Part shown: positions 19,136 to 30,249 of the stretch, piece by piece
Layout: each line of letters starts with the position of its first letter
How positions within the stretch are numbered: the stretch's first letter is position 1
NCBI GenBank assembly: GCA_002529455.1
Contig: NYMS01000062.1
Coordinates: forward strand, 1 to 64,000
DNA: 64,000 nt
Direction: 5' to 3'
From: Glycomyces fuscus
GTDB lineage: Bacteria; Actinomycetota; Actinomycetes; Streptosporangiales; Streptosporangiaceae
Program-made: the position numbers and the translations under genes
Notes under the pieces: generated by a model
Told to the model about the DNA's origin: nothing
What the model saw: the letters and a program-made list of their open reading frames with translations, nothing else
Database searches by the model: none

Positions 19136-20764
19136 GTGGAGTTCGACCGTCCGGGGACCCCCGAGGACCTGCCCCCGCTGGACACCCTCTGGGCGCACGC
19201 CGCCGTGGCGGCCGCCCTGGAGGTCGGCGCGGGCGGCGGGTACCGCCTGCACCGGCTGGAGGACGGGCCGGTCCTCTACGACGACGGCGGCGGCAACACC
19301 TGGCGCCTCCTGCGCCTGGAGGGCGGCCGGGGGCTGCTGATCGGCTTCGACCACGAATGCGACGACTTCGTCGACGACGACGAGTTCGACGTGTTCGAGG
19401 ACGGCCCCGACTGGTTGCCGTGGGACTGGATGCTGGACCTGGAGACCCGGGAGAACATCGGTTTCGTCTACTGGTGGGACGGCACGGCCTGGGCGCGCAC
19501 CCCCTATCCGGAGTACGTGGAGCGCGACGGCGTCGGCTGGCTGCTTCCCCACCTGTTCACGGCGGAGGACCTCACCGTGTGGCTCACCGGGAAACGGTTC
19601 GACCTCGCCGGGGAGGAGCAGCGGGCCCTGCTCGCGCGACGGCTCCCCGGTGTCCTCCGGGCGGCGCGGGAAGGGAGGCTGACCGGCGACGACCTGGGCG
19701 GTGTCCTCGGCCTCCTCGAAGGGGACACCGACCTTCCCGCGGCGGTGGAGGGCGCCCGGAGAACGGGGCTGGTCCCCGGGAGCTCCCACCCTGCCGTGCC
19801 CGCGGGAGGCGGCAGACCGCCCCGCCCGCAGATCCTCCGCGCGGAGGGCGGGTTCGGCCACGGCGACATGCTGCGCGGGGCCCGGGAGATCCCCGGACGC
19901 CCCGAACCCGCTCCCGGCCCCGAGCTGGAGAGGCTCGTCGCCTGGGTGAGGGAGCACCGCCTGGACGGGGACGGGCCCGCGGTCCTGGTCCACGACGCCG
20001 TCGCGGCCCGGTGGGGGCGGCTCCCGCGCGAGGAGCGCGAGACGGAGGAGAGCGTCCTGTGCGGCGCGCTGCACGAGGCAGAGACGCACCCGGAGCACGG
20101 AGGCTGGCTGTACCTGCTGCTGGAGGTCACCGCGGACGCCCACACCGTCCGGCGGGCCTACGACCACTGGCCCGCGTGGTTCACCGAGCACTCGGGGGGA
20201 CCCTCCGCCCGCGGGTTCGGCGACCGCTCCTTCGACGAGTGGATCCGGAGACGGGACGAGCGCTGGCGCCCCGCCTGGCTCCACCGGTGGCAGGGGCTCC
20301 GGACCCCCTCGGGCCCACCGCCGGAGTGGACCCGGCCGGGCGGTCCGGCACCCAGCTACCCCTGGAAGCGGCTCTCCGAGCGGGAGCGCGGCTCCCTTCT
20401 CGCGGAACTCCACGGGGAACTGGCCGCGGCGGCCACGGGCGAGTGGGCGCGCATCGTCCTGAGCTGCCACTCCCTTCTCACCGGCGCGGGTGTCCTCATC
20501 CGCGTGGTCCGGCCGGACGGCACCGGGGAGCGGATGTTCGCCCCGCCAGGCCTCAGCGCGCCCCTGGCCGGGCTGCGCTCGGGCATGTACGAGCGCGGAA
20601 CCGGCACCTGGTACCGGGCCGAGCTCGTCTTCCACCGGGACGGCACCCGGGAGGAGGCCTACGACCACGACGCCGAGCCCGAGTTCGGGCGGCGCGTGGG
20701 TGACGACAGCTACCAGCTGGACTTCCGGTACTTCCCGCGCGACACCGCGCACACCCCCAACTAG
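19136..20764 (+). CDS. Hypothetical protein inserted between the TIGR03960 and TIGR03936 genes
   Basis: I do not recognise a known domain. The likely product is 542 aa from GTG 19136, with GGAGAG about 9 bases upstream; the frame is open further 5' but lacks a site there. The protein is soluble and rich in Trp and acidic residues. The N-terminal third has a very acidic segment (HECDDFVDDDEFDVFEDG, near residues 77-94). The C-terminal third (residues about 400-540) contains GMYERGTGTWYRAELVFHRD and ends DDSYQLDFRYFPRDT, a pattern reminiscent of immunity-type or YezG-like proteins in which beta strands mention input and output values. That resemblance is weak and I do not assign it. It has its own terminator and no partner gene. 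Confidence 0.6.
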   Translation: MEFDRPGTPEDLPPLDTLWAHAAVAAALEVGAGGGYRLHRLEDGPVLYDDGGGNTWRLLRLEGGRGLLIGFDHECDDFVDDDEFDVFEDGPDWLPWDWMLDLETRENIGFVYWWDGTAWARTPYPEYVERDGVGWLLPHLFTAEDLTVWLTGKRFDLAGEEQRALLARRLPGVLRAAREGRLTGDDLGGVLGLLEGDTDLPAAVEGARRTGLVPGSSHPAVPAGGGRPPRPQILRAEGGFGHGDMLRGAREIPGRPEPAPGPELERLVAWVREHRLDGDGPAVLVHDAVAARWGRLPREERETEESVLCGALHEAETHPEHGGWLYLLLEVTADAHTVRRAYDHWPAWFTEHSGGPSARGFGDRSFDEWIRRRDERWRPAWLHRWQGLRTPSGPPPEWTRPGGPAPSYPWKRLSERERGSLLAELHGELAAAATGEWARIVLSCHSLLTGAGVLIRVVRPDGTGERMFAPPGLSAPLAGLRSGMYERGTGTWYRAELVFHRDGTREEAYDHDAEPEFGRRVGDDSYQLDFRYFPRDTAHTPN

Positions 20765-21043
20765 CTGCGAGCCAGGATCGAGTCCTCGGCCTCCGGCACC
20801 TGAGGCGACCGCGCGCCCCGCGACCGCGGGTGCCGTTCCCGCGCGGGCACGGCACCCGGCCCGGCGGCCTCCCGGCGGCGGGACGCGGGGCGGGGCGCCG
20901 ACCCGGTCGGCGCGCTGGCCACCGGGTGCGCCGCGCGGAGGAGGGCGGGCCGCCGCACCCACGCCGCGGGCCCTGGTCCGGGCGGGTCCGCGCACCCGGG
21001 CCCGGAGCGGGGCCCGGCACCGGCGGACGCCGTCGGACACGGA

Positions 21044-21086
21044 AGAACCCCCGGCCCCACCGGTTGCCGGTGGTGCCGGGGGTTCT
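21044..21086 (+). terminator. Hairpin terminator downstream of the hypothetical gene
   Basis: A 20-bp stem with a single C/T mismatch and a TTG loop; the inner stem is CCACCGG / CCGGTGG and the outer stem AGAACCCCCGGC / GCCGGGGGTTCT. Confidence 0.65.
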
Positions 21087-21196
21087 GGTGTCCGTGTCAG
21101 GGGTCGCCCCACGTGCCCCGGGAGGGGTGAAGTAGGATTTCGCGCTCCGGGCGCTCTCTCGACCCTTGGGGGGAGAGTGGCCCGGGGGAGGAAGAT

Positions 21197-21231
21197 GTAC
21201 GGCCCGGCGCCCCGCTCGCGCCGGGCCGTAC
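21197..21231. terminator. Second strong hairpin before the DUF2344 gene
   Basis: A 14-bp perfect stem GTACGGCCCGGCGC / GCGCCGGGCCGTAC with a 7-base loop. It lies between the inserted gene and the DUF2344 gene. Confidence 0.5.
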
Positions 21232-21415
21232 GTGTAATAGGACTCGCGGGTTACGCGGGGGGTTGCCATCGGATCCAGATTTTCTTCGGATTTTTTTCGG
21301 GGAACCCCGTGTTCTGGTGGTGAAAGCGACCCCACTGCCCGCTCCGACCGCTCGGGGACTTTTCGACCGCAGGTCAGTGGGGGAGATACCGGTATGCGTA
21401 GTCCTGTTGGCGCAT

Positions 21416-22375
21416 GTGCACCACGGCGCACCGTACGCTGAACAGGACGAGGAACAGCCCCTTCAGGTCGCCCCGCCGACCACACCAGGGGGCACGAGGA
21501 AAGGAGTTGAGCTGCCCCCCGCATCCGAGGGCACCACCTCACCCTCCACCGCCAAACCCGGACAACGGCTTCGCGTCCACTACGCCAAGCGCGGACGCAT
21601 GAGGTTCGCCAGTCATCGCGACATCGCCCGGGCTCTGGAGCGCGCCCTGCGTAGGGCCTCCGTACCCGTGGCTTTCTCCGCTGGCTTCTCACCTCACCCC
21701 AAGGTCTCCTACACCGGAGCGGCTCCCACCGGGGTCGCCAGCGAGGCGGAGTACCTTGAACTCACTCTGGCCGAGCACCGCCCGCCCGAGCGGGTCCGAG
21801 CCGACATCGACGCGGCGATGCCCCAGGGCATCGACATCGTCGAGGTCGTCGAGGCCCGGCAACCCGGGTTGGCCGATCGGCTCCAGGCCTCCGAGTGGCG
21901 CGTGGAGATGGCAGGCGTCGACCCCGACGACGTCGCCAGGGCGGTGGCCGCCTACATGGCCGCCGACAGCGTCGAGGTGGAGCGGATGACGAAGAAGGGT
22001 CGTCGCCGCTTCGACACACGGCCGGCAGTGGTCCGTATCGACGTGTGTGCTGACTCCCGTGGGCGCGCCCCAGAGGAACATCACACGACATATGCCATAC
22101 TTCGGATGGTTGTACGGCACACGACACCTGCTGTTCGACCAGACGACGTGCTGACCGGCCTTCGCCACGTGGCCGACCTCGCGCCGCCGTCATCACCGTT
22201 GATGACCCGGCTGGCGCAGGGGCCGCTGGACGAGACGACAGGTGCGATCGCGGACCCGCTCTCCCGGGACCGGCCCGAAGCCCACACGAGCTCCGGACCC
22301 GCGGACGACAACGCGGAGGAGCGGCGCGACAACGCATCACGGCCGTCAACGCCCATGGCGGGACCGCGCGGATGA
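21416..22375 (+). CDS. TIGR03936 family radical SAM-associated protein (DUF2344)
   Basis: The conserved partner of the TIGR03960 radical SAM protein. The core begins at QRLRVHYAKRGRMRFASHRD (coding from about 21560), with AFSAGFSPHPKVSYTGAAPTGV and AEYLELTL following. Its molecular role is unknown. The start is uncertain. GTG 21416 gives 319 aa but has no clear ribosome-binding site. A strong AAGGAG at 21501-21506 instead sits 5 bases before an in-frame CTG at 21512, giving 287 aa and placing the conserved core near the N-terminus. The C-terminal 60 residues are low complexity. RNase E/G follows. Confidence 0.85.
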   Translation: MHHGAPYAEQDEEQPLQVAPPTTPGGTRKGVELPPASEGTTSPSTAKPGQRLRVHYAKRGRMRFASHRDIARALERALRRASVPVAFSAGFSPHPKVSYTGAAPTGVASEAEYLELTLAEHRPPERVRADIDAAMPQGIDIVEVVEARQPGLADRLQASEWRVEMAGVDPDDVARAVAAYMAADSVEVERMTKKGRRRFDTRPAVVRIDVCADSRGRAPEEHHTTYAILRMVVRHTTPAVRPDDVLTGLRHVADLAPPSSPLMTRLAQGPLDETTGAIADPLSRDRPEAHTSSGPADDNAEERRDNASRPSTPMAGPRG

Positions 22376-22533
22376 GCGGCCCCGAAGCGGGGAACATGGG
22401 CGACACCACAGGACTTTGCCCCGACGGCGCCTCGGTGCCGTCGGCGCTGACACAGCGACGACAGTCCTCGTGAGCCGCGCCGCCGACCGAGAGGTCGCGG
22501 TGCGCCCGAGGACTCTGACGGGAGACCGCCCGG

Positions 22534-25500
22534 ATGCTCGACAACGAGCCCAACAACGGTGCCGACGGCACCGCGGGTACAACTGAAACAACCAACAACA
22601 TGGCGGCGACGCCCCCCGCAGGGGGCGGCGAGGTGCGCGTGACCACGCCCGCACCCGCCAAGGGCGTCCGCCGCGCCGCCGGACCACCCCCCGAACCCGA
22701 CGACGTCTTCACCCCTCCCTCCGCGCCCGTCACCTCCCTCGCCGGATCCGGTGAGGGAGGCACGGTCAAGACCGCGGTGGCCACCACCTCGCGCAGGCGC
22801 ACCGTGCGCGCCGCGGGCCGTCCGGACGAGGACGCCGCCCCGCGCCGCGGCCGGTCCTCCGCCTCCGACTCCGAGGACGCCGCTCCCTCCGCGACCAGGA
22901 GCCGCGGCCGTTCGCGCGCCCGCTCCGCGGAGACCGCGGAGACCGCGTCCTCCTCCGAGGACGCCGCTCCCTCCACGGCCAGGAGCCGCGGCCGCTCGCG
23001 CGCCCGCTCCACCGAGACCGCGGAGACCGCCCAGAGCGCACCCTCCGAGACCGCCGACAAGGACGAGGAGACCACGGAGGCGGGCGGCGGCAGCGTCTTC
23101 CAGGCTCCCTCCATGCTCTTCCAGCCCCCGGTGGTCAGCGCCGCCCCCGCGTCCGCCCGCACCGCCGCGGCGGCGGCCGACGAGGACGAGGACGAGGAGT
23201 CCGAGGAGGAGACCGCCCAGGCCACCGGCGCCGAGGAGACCGGCGACGGGGACGACGAGCGCCCCAGCCGCCGTCGCCGCCGCCGCGGCGGCCGGGGGCG
23301 CGGCCGCTCCCGCGCGGACGAGGACGAGGCCGCCGAGGCCTCGGAGCCCGCCGAGGAGAGGGCGGAGCAGCGCGGGGACAAGGACAGGGGCGAGGACGAC
23401 GCCGCCGAGGAGGCCTCCGAGTCCGAGGACCGCAGCAGCCGCCGCCGTCGCCGCCGTCGCCGCCGCTCCGGCGGGGGGGACGGTCCCGAGGCCACCGCGG
23501 ACGACCCGCCCAACACCGTGGTGCGGGTGCGCGAGCCCCGCCCGGACAAGCCCATCGAGGACGAGGTCCAGGCGGTTCGCGGCTCCACCCGGCTGGAGGC
23601 CAAGAAGCAGCGCCGCCGCGAGGGCCGCGAGCAGGGCCGCCGCCGCGCCCCCATCGTCACCGAGTCGGAGTTCCTGGCCCGGCGCGAGTCGGTCAAGCGG
23701 GACCTCGTGGTCCGCCGCGTCGAGGACCGCACCCAGATCGCCGTCCTCGAGGACGACATCCTCGTCGAGCACTACGTCGACCGGGCCACGCACCGCTCCT
23801 ACGTGGGCAACGTGTACCTGGGCCGGGTGCAGAACGTCCTGCCCTCGATGGAGGCCGCCTTCGTCGACATCGGCAAGGGCCGCAACGCCGTCCTGTACGC
23901 GGGCGAGGTCAACTGGGACTCCTTCGGCCTGGACGGCCAGCCCAAGCGCATCGAGTCGGTGCTCAAGTCCGGCCAGTCGGTCCTGGTGCAGGTCACCAAG
24001 GACCCCGTCGGCCACAAGGGCGCCCGCCTGACCAGCCAGATCAGCCTTCCCGGCCGCTACCTCGTGTACGTGCCCGGCGGTTCGATGACCGGCATCAGCC
24101 GCAAGCTCCCCGACAAGGAGCGTGCCCGCCTCAAGCAGATCCTCAAGAAGGTCATGCCCTCCGGCGCGGGCGTCATCGTGCGCACGGCCGCCGAGGGCGC
24201 CAGCGAGGAGGAGCTGGAGCGCGACATCAACCGCCTCGCCAAGCAGTGGGACTCCATCAAGGGCAAGTCCAGGTCGGCCAACGCCCCGTCGCTGCTCAAC
24301 AGCGAGCCGGACCTGACGGTGCGGGTCGTGCGCGACGTGTTCAACGAGGACTTCTCCAGCCTGGTCGTGTCCGGTGAGGAGGCGTGGACCACCGTCCGCG
24401 AGTACGTGGACTACGTGGCCCCCAACCTCGCCGAGCGCCTCTCGCACTGGAACGAGGACCGCGACGTCTTCGCCGCGTACCGCATCGACGAGCAGATCAA
24501 CAAGGCCCTGGAGCGCAAGGTCTGGCTGCCCAGCGGCGGCTCGCTGGTCATCGACCGCACCGAGGCCATGACCGTGGTCGACGTCAACACCGGCAAGTTC
24601 ACCGGCCAGGGCGGCAACCTGGAGGAGACGGTCACCAAGAACAACCTGGAGGCGGCCGAGGAGATCGTCCGCCAGCTCCGGTTGCGCGACATCGGCGGCA
24701 TCATCGTCATCGACTTCATCGACATGGTCCTGGAGTCCAACCGCGACCTGGTGCTGCGGCGCATGCTGGAGTGCCTCTCGCGCGACCGCACCAAGCACCA
24801 GGTGGCCGAGGTGACCTCGCTGGGCCTGGTCCAGATGACCCGCAAGCGGGTCGGCCAGGGCCTGCTGGAGGCGTTCTCGCACAGCTGCGAGCACTGCAAC
24901 GGCCGCGGTCTGGTGATCGCCGGCGATCCGGTCGAGGGCAAGAGCGGCGGCAACGGCAACGGCCGCAAGAAGAAGAAGGGCAAGGGCGAGTCCGACCAGC
25001 CCGCGGAGAAGTCCGACAAGGCCGAGAAGGCCGAGAAGCCGTCCTCCGACAAGGCTGACAAGCCCGACAAGGCCGACAAGGCCGGCGGGGACTCCGGGAA
25101 GGCCGCCGAGACCGGAACGGACGCCGCGGGGCCGGAGGAGGCCCCCGAGGCCGCGCAGGCCCCCGAGGCCCCGGCCCCCGAGCCCGCCAAGAAGACCCGT
25201 AAGCGGGCCTCCCGCTCCCGCAAGGCCGAGGCCGTGGCGGAGGAGCAGGAGGAGATCACCGCCGCCGAGGAGGCTCCTGAGGCGGTGGAGGCCGCGGAAG
25301 CCCCCGAGGAGGAGGCCCCGGCCAAGAAGACCCGTGCCCGGCGCACCACCCGTCGTACCGCCCGCGCGGCGGCCGACACCGGTGAGGCCGAGGCAGCGGG
25401 CGGTGAGAGCGCCCCCGCCGAAGCGGACGCGACCACCGCCGAGACGCCCGCCGAGGCCGGCGACGACGAGGCCGCCGAGCGGCCCAAGCGTCGCCGTACC

Positions 25501-25551
25501 CGGCGCACCAGGGCGGCGGCCACCCCGCCGACCGCCGTGGACGCGGGCTGA
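22534..25551 (+). CDS. rne: Ribonuclease E/G family endoribonuclease with long disordered arms
   Basis: A single-strand-specific RNase for rRNA processing and mRNA decay. The 1005-aa product has the catalytic core from about residue 385 to 810: an S1-like domain (VGNVYLGRVQNVLPSMEAAFVD), the DNase I-like part with VVDVNTGKFTG and IIVIDFIDM supplying the metal-binding aspartates, and the zinc-link motif CEHCNGRG. The N-terminal 380 residues are low complexity, alternating acidic runs and arginine runs (RSRGRSRARS, RRRRRRGGRGRGRSR). The C-terminal 190 residues are KADK/AEAP rich, then RRTRRT. Such arms carry RNA or degradosome-partner contacts in actinobacteria. ATG 22534 follows GGAG. Confidence 0.93.
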   Translation: MLDNEPNNGADGTAGTTETTNNMAATPPAGGGEVRVTTPAPAKGVRRAAGPPPEPDDVFTPPSAPVTSLAGSGEGGTVKTAVATTSRRRTVRAAGRPDEDAAPRRGRSSASDSEDAAPSATRSRGRSRARSAETAETASSSEDAAPSTARSRGRSRARSTETAETAQSAPSETADKDEETTEAGGGSVFQAPSMLFQPPVVSAAPASARTAAAAADEDEDEESEEETAQATGAEETGDGDDERPSRRRRRRGGRGRGRSRADEDEAAEASEPAEERAEQRGDKDRGEDDAAEEASESEDRSSRRRRRRRRRSGGGDGPEATADDPPNTVVRVREPRPDKPIEDEVQAVRGSTRLEAKKQRRREGREQGRRRAPIVTESEFLARRESVKRDLVVRRVEDRTQIAVLEDDILVEHYVDRATHRSYVGNVYLGRVQNVLPSMEAAFVDIGKGRNAVLYAGEVNWDSFGLDGQPKRIESVLKSGQSVLVQVTKDPVGHKGARLTSQISLPGRYLVYVPGGSMTGISRKLPDKERARLKQILKKVMPSGAGVIVRTAAEGASEEELERDINRLAKQWDSIKGKSRSANAPSLLNSEPDLTVRVVRDVFNEDFSSLVVSGEEAWTTVREYVDYVAPNLAERLSHWNEDRDVFAAYRIDEQINKALERKVWLPSGGSLVIDRTEAMTVVDVNTGKFTGQGGNLEETVTKNNLEAAEEIVRQLRLRDIGGIIVIDFIDMVLESNRDLVLRRMLECLSRDRTKHQVAEVTSLGLVQMTRKRVGQGLLEAFSHSCEHCNGRGLVIAGDPVEGKSGGNGNGRKKKKGKGESDQPAEKSDKAEKAEKPSSDKADKPDKADKAGGDSGKAAETGTDAAGPEEAPEAAQAPEAPAPEPAKKTRKRASRSRKAEAVAEEQEEITAAEEAPEAVEAAEAPEEEAPAKKTRARRTTRRTARAAADTGEAEAAGGESAPAEADATTAETPAEAGDDEAAERPKRRRTRRTRAAATPPTAVDAG

Positions 25552-25907
25552 GTCAGGGGCGGTAGCCCCGCCGTGGTCCGGACCGGCACCAGCCCGGTCC
25601 GGACCACGGCACGTGTACAGGCCCGTGGCGGGCCGATGGTAATCTGAGGGACGGTGCGTCGGCGCGCTCCACCACAATCGCGCGCCCCGACACCGAAGTG
25701 CTCTCCACGCAGGGTTTGTTTCCCTCGGATCCCCGCGCCCCGCTACAGGCGATCAGTGGATCGTGGAACGAGGTCCCTCCCCGCCCACACGGGGATGAGC
25801 CTCCCGGCCGGCCTGGGCACAGGTGCGGTCGGACCCGGACCCCGGGCTCATGTCTCGGGGATGGTCCCGAGCATTATTCGTTGAGCGAGCAGGAAGAGAG
25901 TTACCCG
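25552..25907. other. Intergenic leader upstream of rplU
   Basis: A 356-bp spacer with no gene. After the RNase E/G terminator it should hold the rplU-rpmA promoter and 5' leader. I see no convincing L21 leader structure, only short GC-rich stretches and an AT-richer patch at 25863-25885. Confidence 0.4.
25570..25610 (+). terminator. Hairpin terminator after RNase E/G
   Basis: A 17-bp perfect stem (arms 25570-25586 and 25594-25610, core GTGGTCCGGACC) with a 7-base loop, 18 bases past the stop. Confidence 0.85.
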
Positions 25908-26219
25908 GTGTACGCGATCGTGCGAGCGGGCGGCCGACAGGAGAAGGTGTCTGTCGATGACGTCCTGAACATCGACAAGGTCTCCGACGAGACCGGCGCC
26001 ACCATCACGTGGCAGCCCCTCCTCGTCGTCGACGGTGACAACGTCATCAGCGACGCCGACAAACTGAGCGGCTACACGGTCAGCGCCGAGATCCTCGGCG
26101 AGACCAAGGGCCCCAAGATCAACATCCTGAAGTACAAGAACAAGACCGGTTACAAGAAGCGCCAGGGTCACCGCCAGAAGCACACCCAGGTGCGCGTCAC
26201 CGGCATCGCGGCGAAGTAG
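25908..26219 (+). CDS. rplU: 50S ribosomal protein bL21
   Basis: A large-subunit protein that binds 23S rRNA. It is 103 aa from GTG 25908, which matches the family N-terminus ([13 protein letters not shown]) and has AGGAAGAG 9-16 bases upstream; longer in-frame versions are not family-like. The typical C-terminal block [19 protein letters not shown] is present. rpmA follows 14 bases after the stop. Confidence 0.97.
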   Translation: MYAIVRAGGRQEKVSVDDVLNIDKVSDETGATITWQPLLVVDGDNVISDADKLSGYTVSAEILGETKGPKINILKYKNKTGYKKRQGHRQKHTQVRVTGIAAK

Positions 26220-26233
26220 GAGGCCTGGAAGAA

Positions 26234-27981
<1,748 letters not shown>

Positions 27982-28062
27982 CCCGCGCGGGGACCGACGG
28001 CCCGGCCGACAGGCACGAGCGCGGCGCCCGGAGCCGCGCCACTGGATGGAAAGCCCCACACG

Positions 28063-29220
28063 GTGCACAGCGCAGGAATCGAACAGACCGACTCCCTGGA
28101 GGCGTCCGGGCGCGCGGCGGTGGCCGCCGCGCGCCGGGTCGTGGTGAAGGTGGGATCGTCGTCCCTGACCACCCCCGACGGCCGGATCGACTCCTGCCGT
28201 ATCCGCGACCTGGTCAGGGTGCTGGCGCAGCGCCGGGCCGCCGGCCAGGAGGTCATCCTGGTCTCCTCCGGGGCGGTCGCGGCCGGGATGACGCCGCTCG
28301 GCATGGTCCGCAGGCCCCGTGACCTGGCCTCCCAGCAGGCCGCGGCCAGCGTGGGCCAGGGGCTGCTGCTCGCCGCGTACACGGCGGAGCTGGCCGGTCA
28401 CGGCCTCACCGCGGCGCAGGTCCTGCTCACGGTCGAGGACATGATGCGGCGGGTGCAGCACCGCAACGCCCAGCGCACGCTGCGCCGCCTGCTGGACATC
28501 GGCGCCCTGCCCATCGTCAACGAGAACGACACCGTGGCCACGCACGAGCTGCGGTTCGGCGACAACGACCGCCTGGCGGCACTGGTGGCGCACCTGATGC
28601 GAGCCGACGCGCTGGTGCTGCTCTCGGACGTGGACGCCCTCTACGACGGCAACCCCGCCGACCCGGGGTCGTCGGTGGTCAGCCTCGTGCGCGGCCCGGC
28701 GGACCTGGACGGGATCGACATCGGCAGCGCGGGCAGGCGGGGCGTGGGCACCGGCGGGATGGTCACCAAGGTGGCGTCGGCGCGGATCGCCACGGAGGCG
28801 GGCGTGCACACCCTGCTGACCTCCGCCGCGAACGCCCGCACGGCCCTGGAGGGCGGGCCCGCGGGCACCCTGTTCGCCCCGGGGCACGGGCGGCGCCCCT
28901 CGGCCCGCCAGCTGTGGCTGGCGCACGCCACCGCGGGGCGGGGCAGCCTGGTCCTGGACCCCGGCGCGGTCGCGGCGGTGGTACGGGAGAAGGCGTCCCT
29001 GCTCCCGGCCGGTGTGGTGAGGGCGACGGGCGACTTCAACGCGGGCGACCCGGTGGACCTGTGCGACGAGGCCGGCACCGTGGTCGCGCGCGGACTGGTC
29101 AACTACGACGCCGCCGAGGTGCCCGACCTGCTGGGGCGGTCCACCCGGTGGCTGGCCCGGGAGATGGGCCCCTCCTACGAGCGCGAGCTGGTGCACCGGG
29201 ACGACCTCGTCGTGCTCTAG
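28063..29220 (+). CDS. proB: Glutamate 5-kinase
   Basis: Phosphorylates glutamate in the first step of proline synthesis. It is 385 aa from GTG 28063. The amino-acid kinase domain carries VVKVGSSSLT, LVSSGAVAAG, PIVNENDTVA, RFGDNDRLAALVA and the GTGGMVTKVASA lysine motif. A C-terminal PUA domain follows from about residue 290 (GSLVLDPGAVAAV to GLVNYDAAEV). Normally proA follows directly, but here proA lies 17.3 kb downstream beyond an accessory island. Confidence 0.96.
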   Translation: MHSAGIEQTDSLEASGRAAVAAARRVVVKVGSSSLTTPDGRIDSCRIRDLVRVLAQRRAAGQEVILVSSGAVAAGMTPLGMVRRPRDLASQQAAASVGQGLLLAAYTAELAGHGLTAAQVLLTVEDMMRRVQHRNAQRTLRRLLDIGALPIVNENDTVATHELRFGDNDRLAALVAHLMRADALVLLSDVDALYDGNPADPGSSVVSLVRGPADLDGIDIGSAGRRGVGTGGMVTKVASARIATEAGVHTLLTSAANARTALEGGPAGTLFAPGHGRRPSARQLWLAHATAGRGSLVLDPGAVAAVVREKASLLPAGVVRATGDFNAGDPVDLCDEAGTVVARGLVNYDAAEVPDLLGRSTRWLAREMGPSYERELVHRDDLVVL

Positions 29221-29313
29221 ACCGCGTTTCCCCGGCCCGTCGCGGTCCTGCCCCGTCGCGGAATCCCTGTGGCAATGTCGGGGACACCCCCCCCGAGGAG
29301 AGTGAAGACACCC

Positions 29314-30204
29314 ATGCCTAGCCTGGTCGCGAGGATGCTCGCATTGGCGTTCCGGGTGGCGCGCAAGCGCCCCATGGAGACCGTGGAGGGTGCGCGGGAG
29401 CGCATCGACGAGGCCAAGGACGACCCCGAGCCGCCGCTCTGGGTCGCCAAGCGCCACGGGACCACCCGACGGGAGGTGGGGGGCTTCGCGAGCTACACGG
29501 TCCTTCCCCGGGAGCGGGAGGGCGACCCCGACAAGGCGGTCCTGTACGTGCACGGGGGCTCCTACATCAGCGAGATCTCCCCGTGGCACTGGGTCCTGAT
29601 CTCGCGCATGGCGGACGCCGGCTGCCGGGTGGAGGTGCCCGTCTACGGACTGGCGCCGCAGCACACCTACCGTGAGGCGTTCGGCTTCCTCCACGCCGTG
29701 TACCGGGACCTGCTGGAACACGTCGCGCCGGGGCGCACGGTGTTCGCGGGGGACTCGGCCGGGGCGGGGCTGGCGCTCGCCCTCGCGCAGACGCTGCCGG
29801 AGGAGGGCCTGCCCCAGCCCGCGCGGCTCATCCTGGTCTCCCCGTGGACGGACCTGACCATGTCCAACCCCGACATCGCCGAGGTGGAGGGCCGGGACCC
29901 CTGGCTCAGCCCGGTCGGGCTCAAGGAGGCGGCCAAGGTCTGGGCGGACGGCGACGACCTGTCCCTGCCCCGGCTCAGCCCCGTCAACGGCGTGCTCTCC
30001 GGCCTGCCGCCCATGGACCTCTACATCGGTACCCGTGACGTGTTCCTGCCCGACACCCGGCGCCTGCGCGCGCTCGTCGCGGAGGCGGGGGGAGAGGTGG
30101 ACCTGCACGAGGAGGAGGGGGCCTTCCACGTCTACCCGCTGGTTCCGGTCCCCGAGGGCAGCCGGGCGCGGGCGCGGATCATCGGAACCGTCCAGGACCT
30201 GTGA
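29314..30204 (+). CDS. Alpha/beta hydrolase (hormone-sensitive lipase-like esterase)
   Basis: A predicted carboxylesterase of 296 aa. ATG 29314 has GAGGAGAG about 10 bases upstream; an in-frame ATG at 29269 is less likely. The oxyanion-hole motif is YVHGGSYIS near residue 75, the nucleophile elbow is GDSAGAGLALA near residue 147, and the acid and base are probably in TRDVFLPD and AFHVYPLV. The substrate is unknown. It is the first gene of the region separating proB and proA and is convergent with the SDR gene. Confidence 0.85.
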   Translation: MPSLVARMLALAFRVARKRPMETVEGARERIDEAKDDPEPPLWVAKRHGTTRREVGGFASYTVLPREREGDPDKAVLYVHGGSYISEISPWHWVLISRMADAGCRVEVPVYGLAPQHTYREAFGFLHAVYRDLLEHVAPGRTVFAGDSAGAGLALALAQTLPEEGLPQPARLILVSPWTDLTMSNPDIAEVEGRDPWLSPVGLKEAAKVWADGDDLSLPRLSPVNGVLSGLPPMDLYIGTRDVFLPDTRRLRALVAEAGGEVDLHEEEGAFHVYPLVPVPEGSRARARIIGTVQDL

Positions 30205-30249
30205 GGGCCCGGGACGGGGCGGCCGGAACCGGAGCGGCGGGGGAGGGCC

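Larger units (their letters stand above)
20765..21415. other. 650-bp gene-free region with two hairpins
   Basis: No credible reading frame. It begins with GC-rich DNA, then has two strong hairpins (listed separately). An AT-richer segment at 21270-21300 (CAGATTTTCTTCGG, then a run of T) may be promoter DNA for the DUF2344 gene. A small RNA cannot be ruled out. Confidence 0.4.

Noticed and set aside
22081-25677. A leftward open frame of nearly 1200 codons opposite RNase E/G.
   Set aside because: It is a Gly/Leu/Val-rich antisense shadow of the repetitive RNase E/G coding region.
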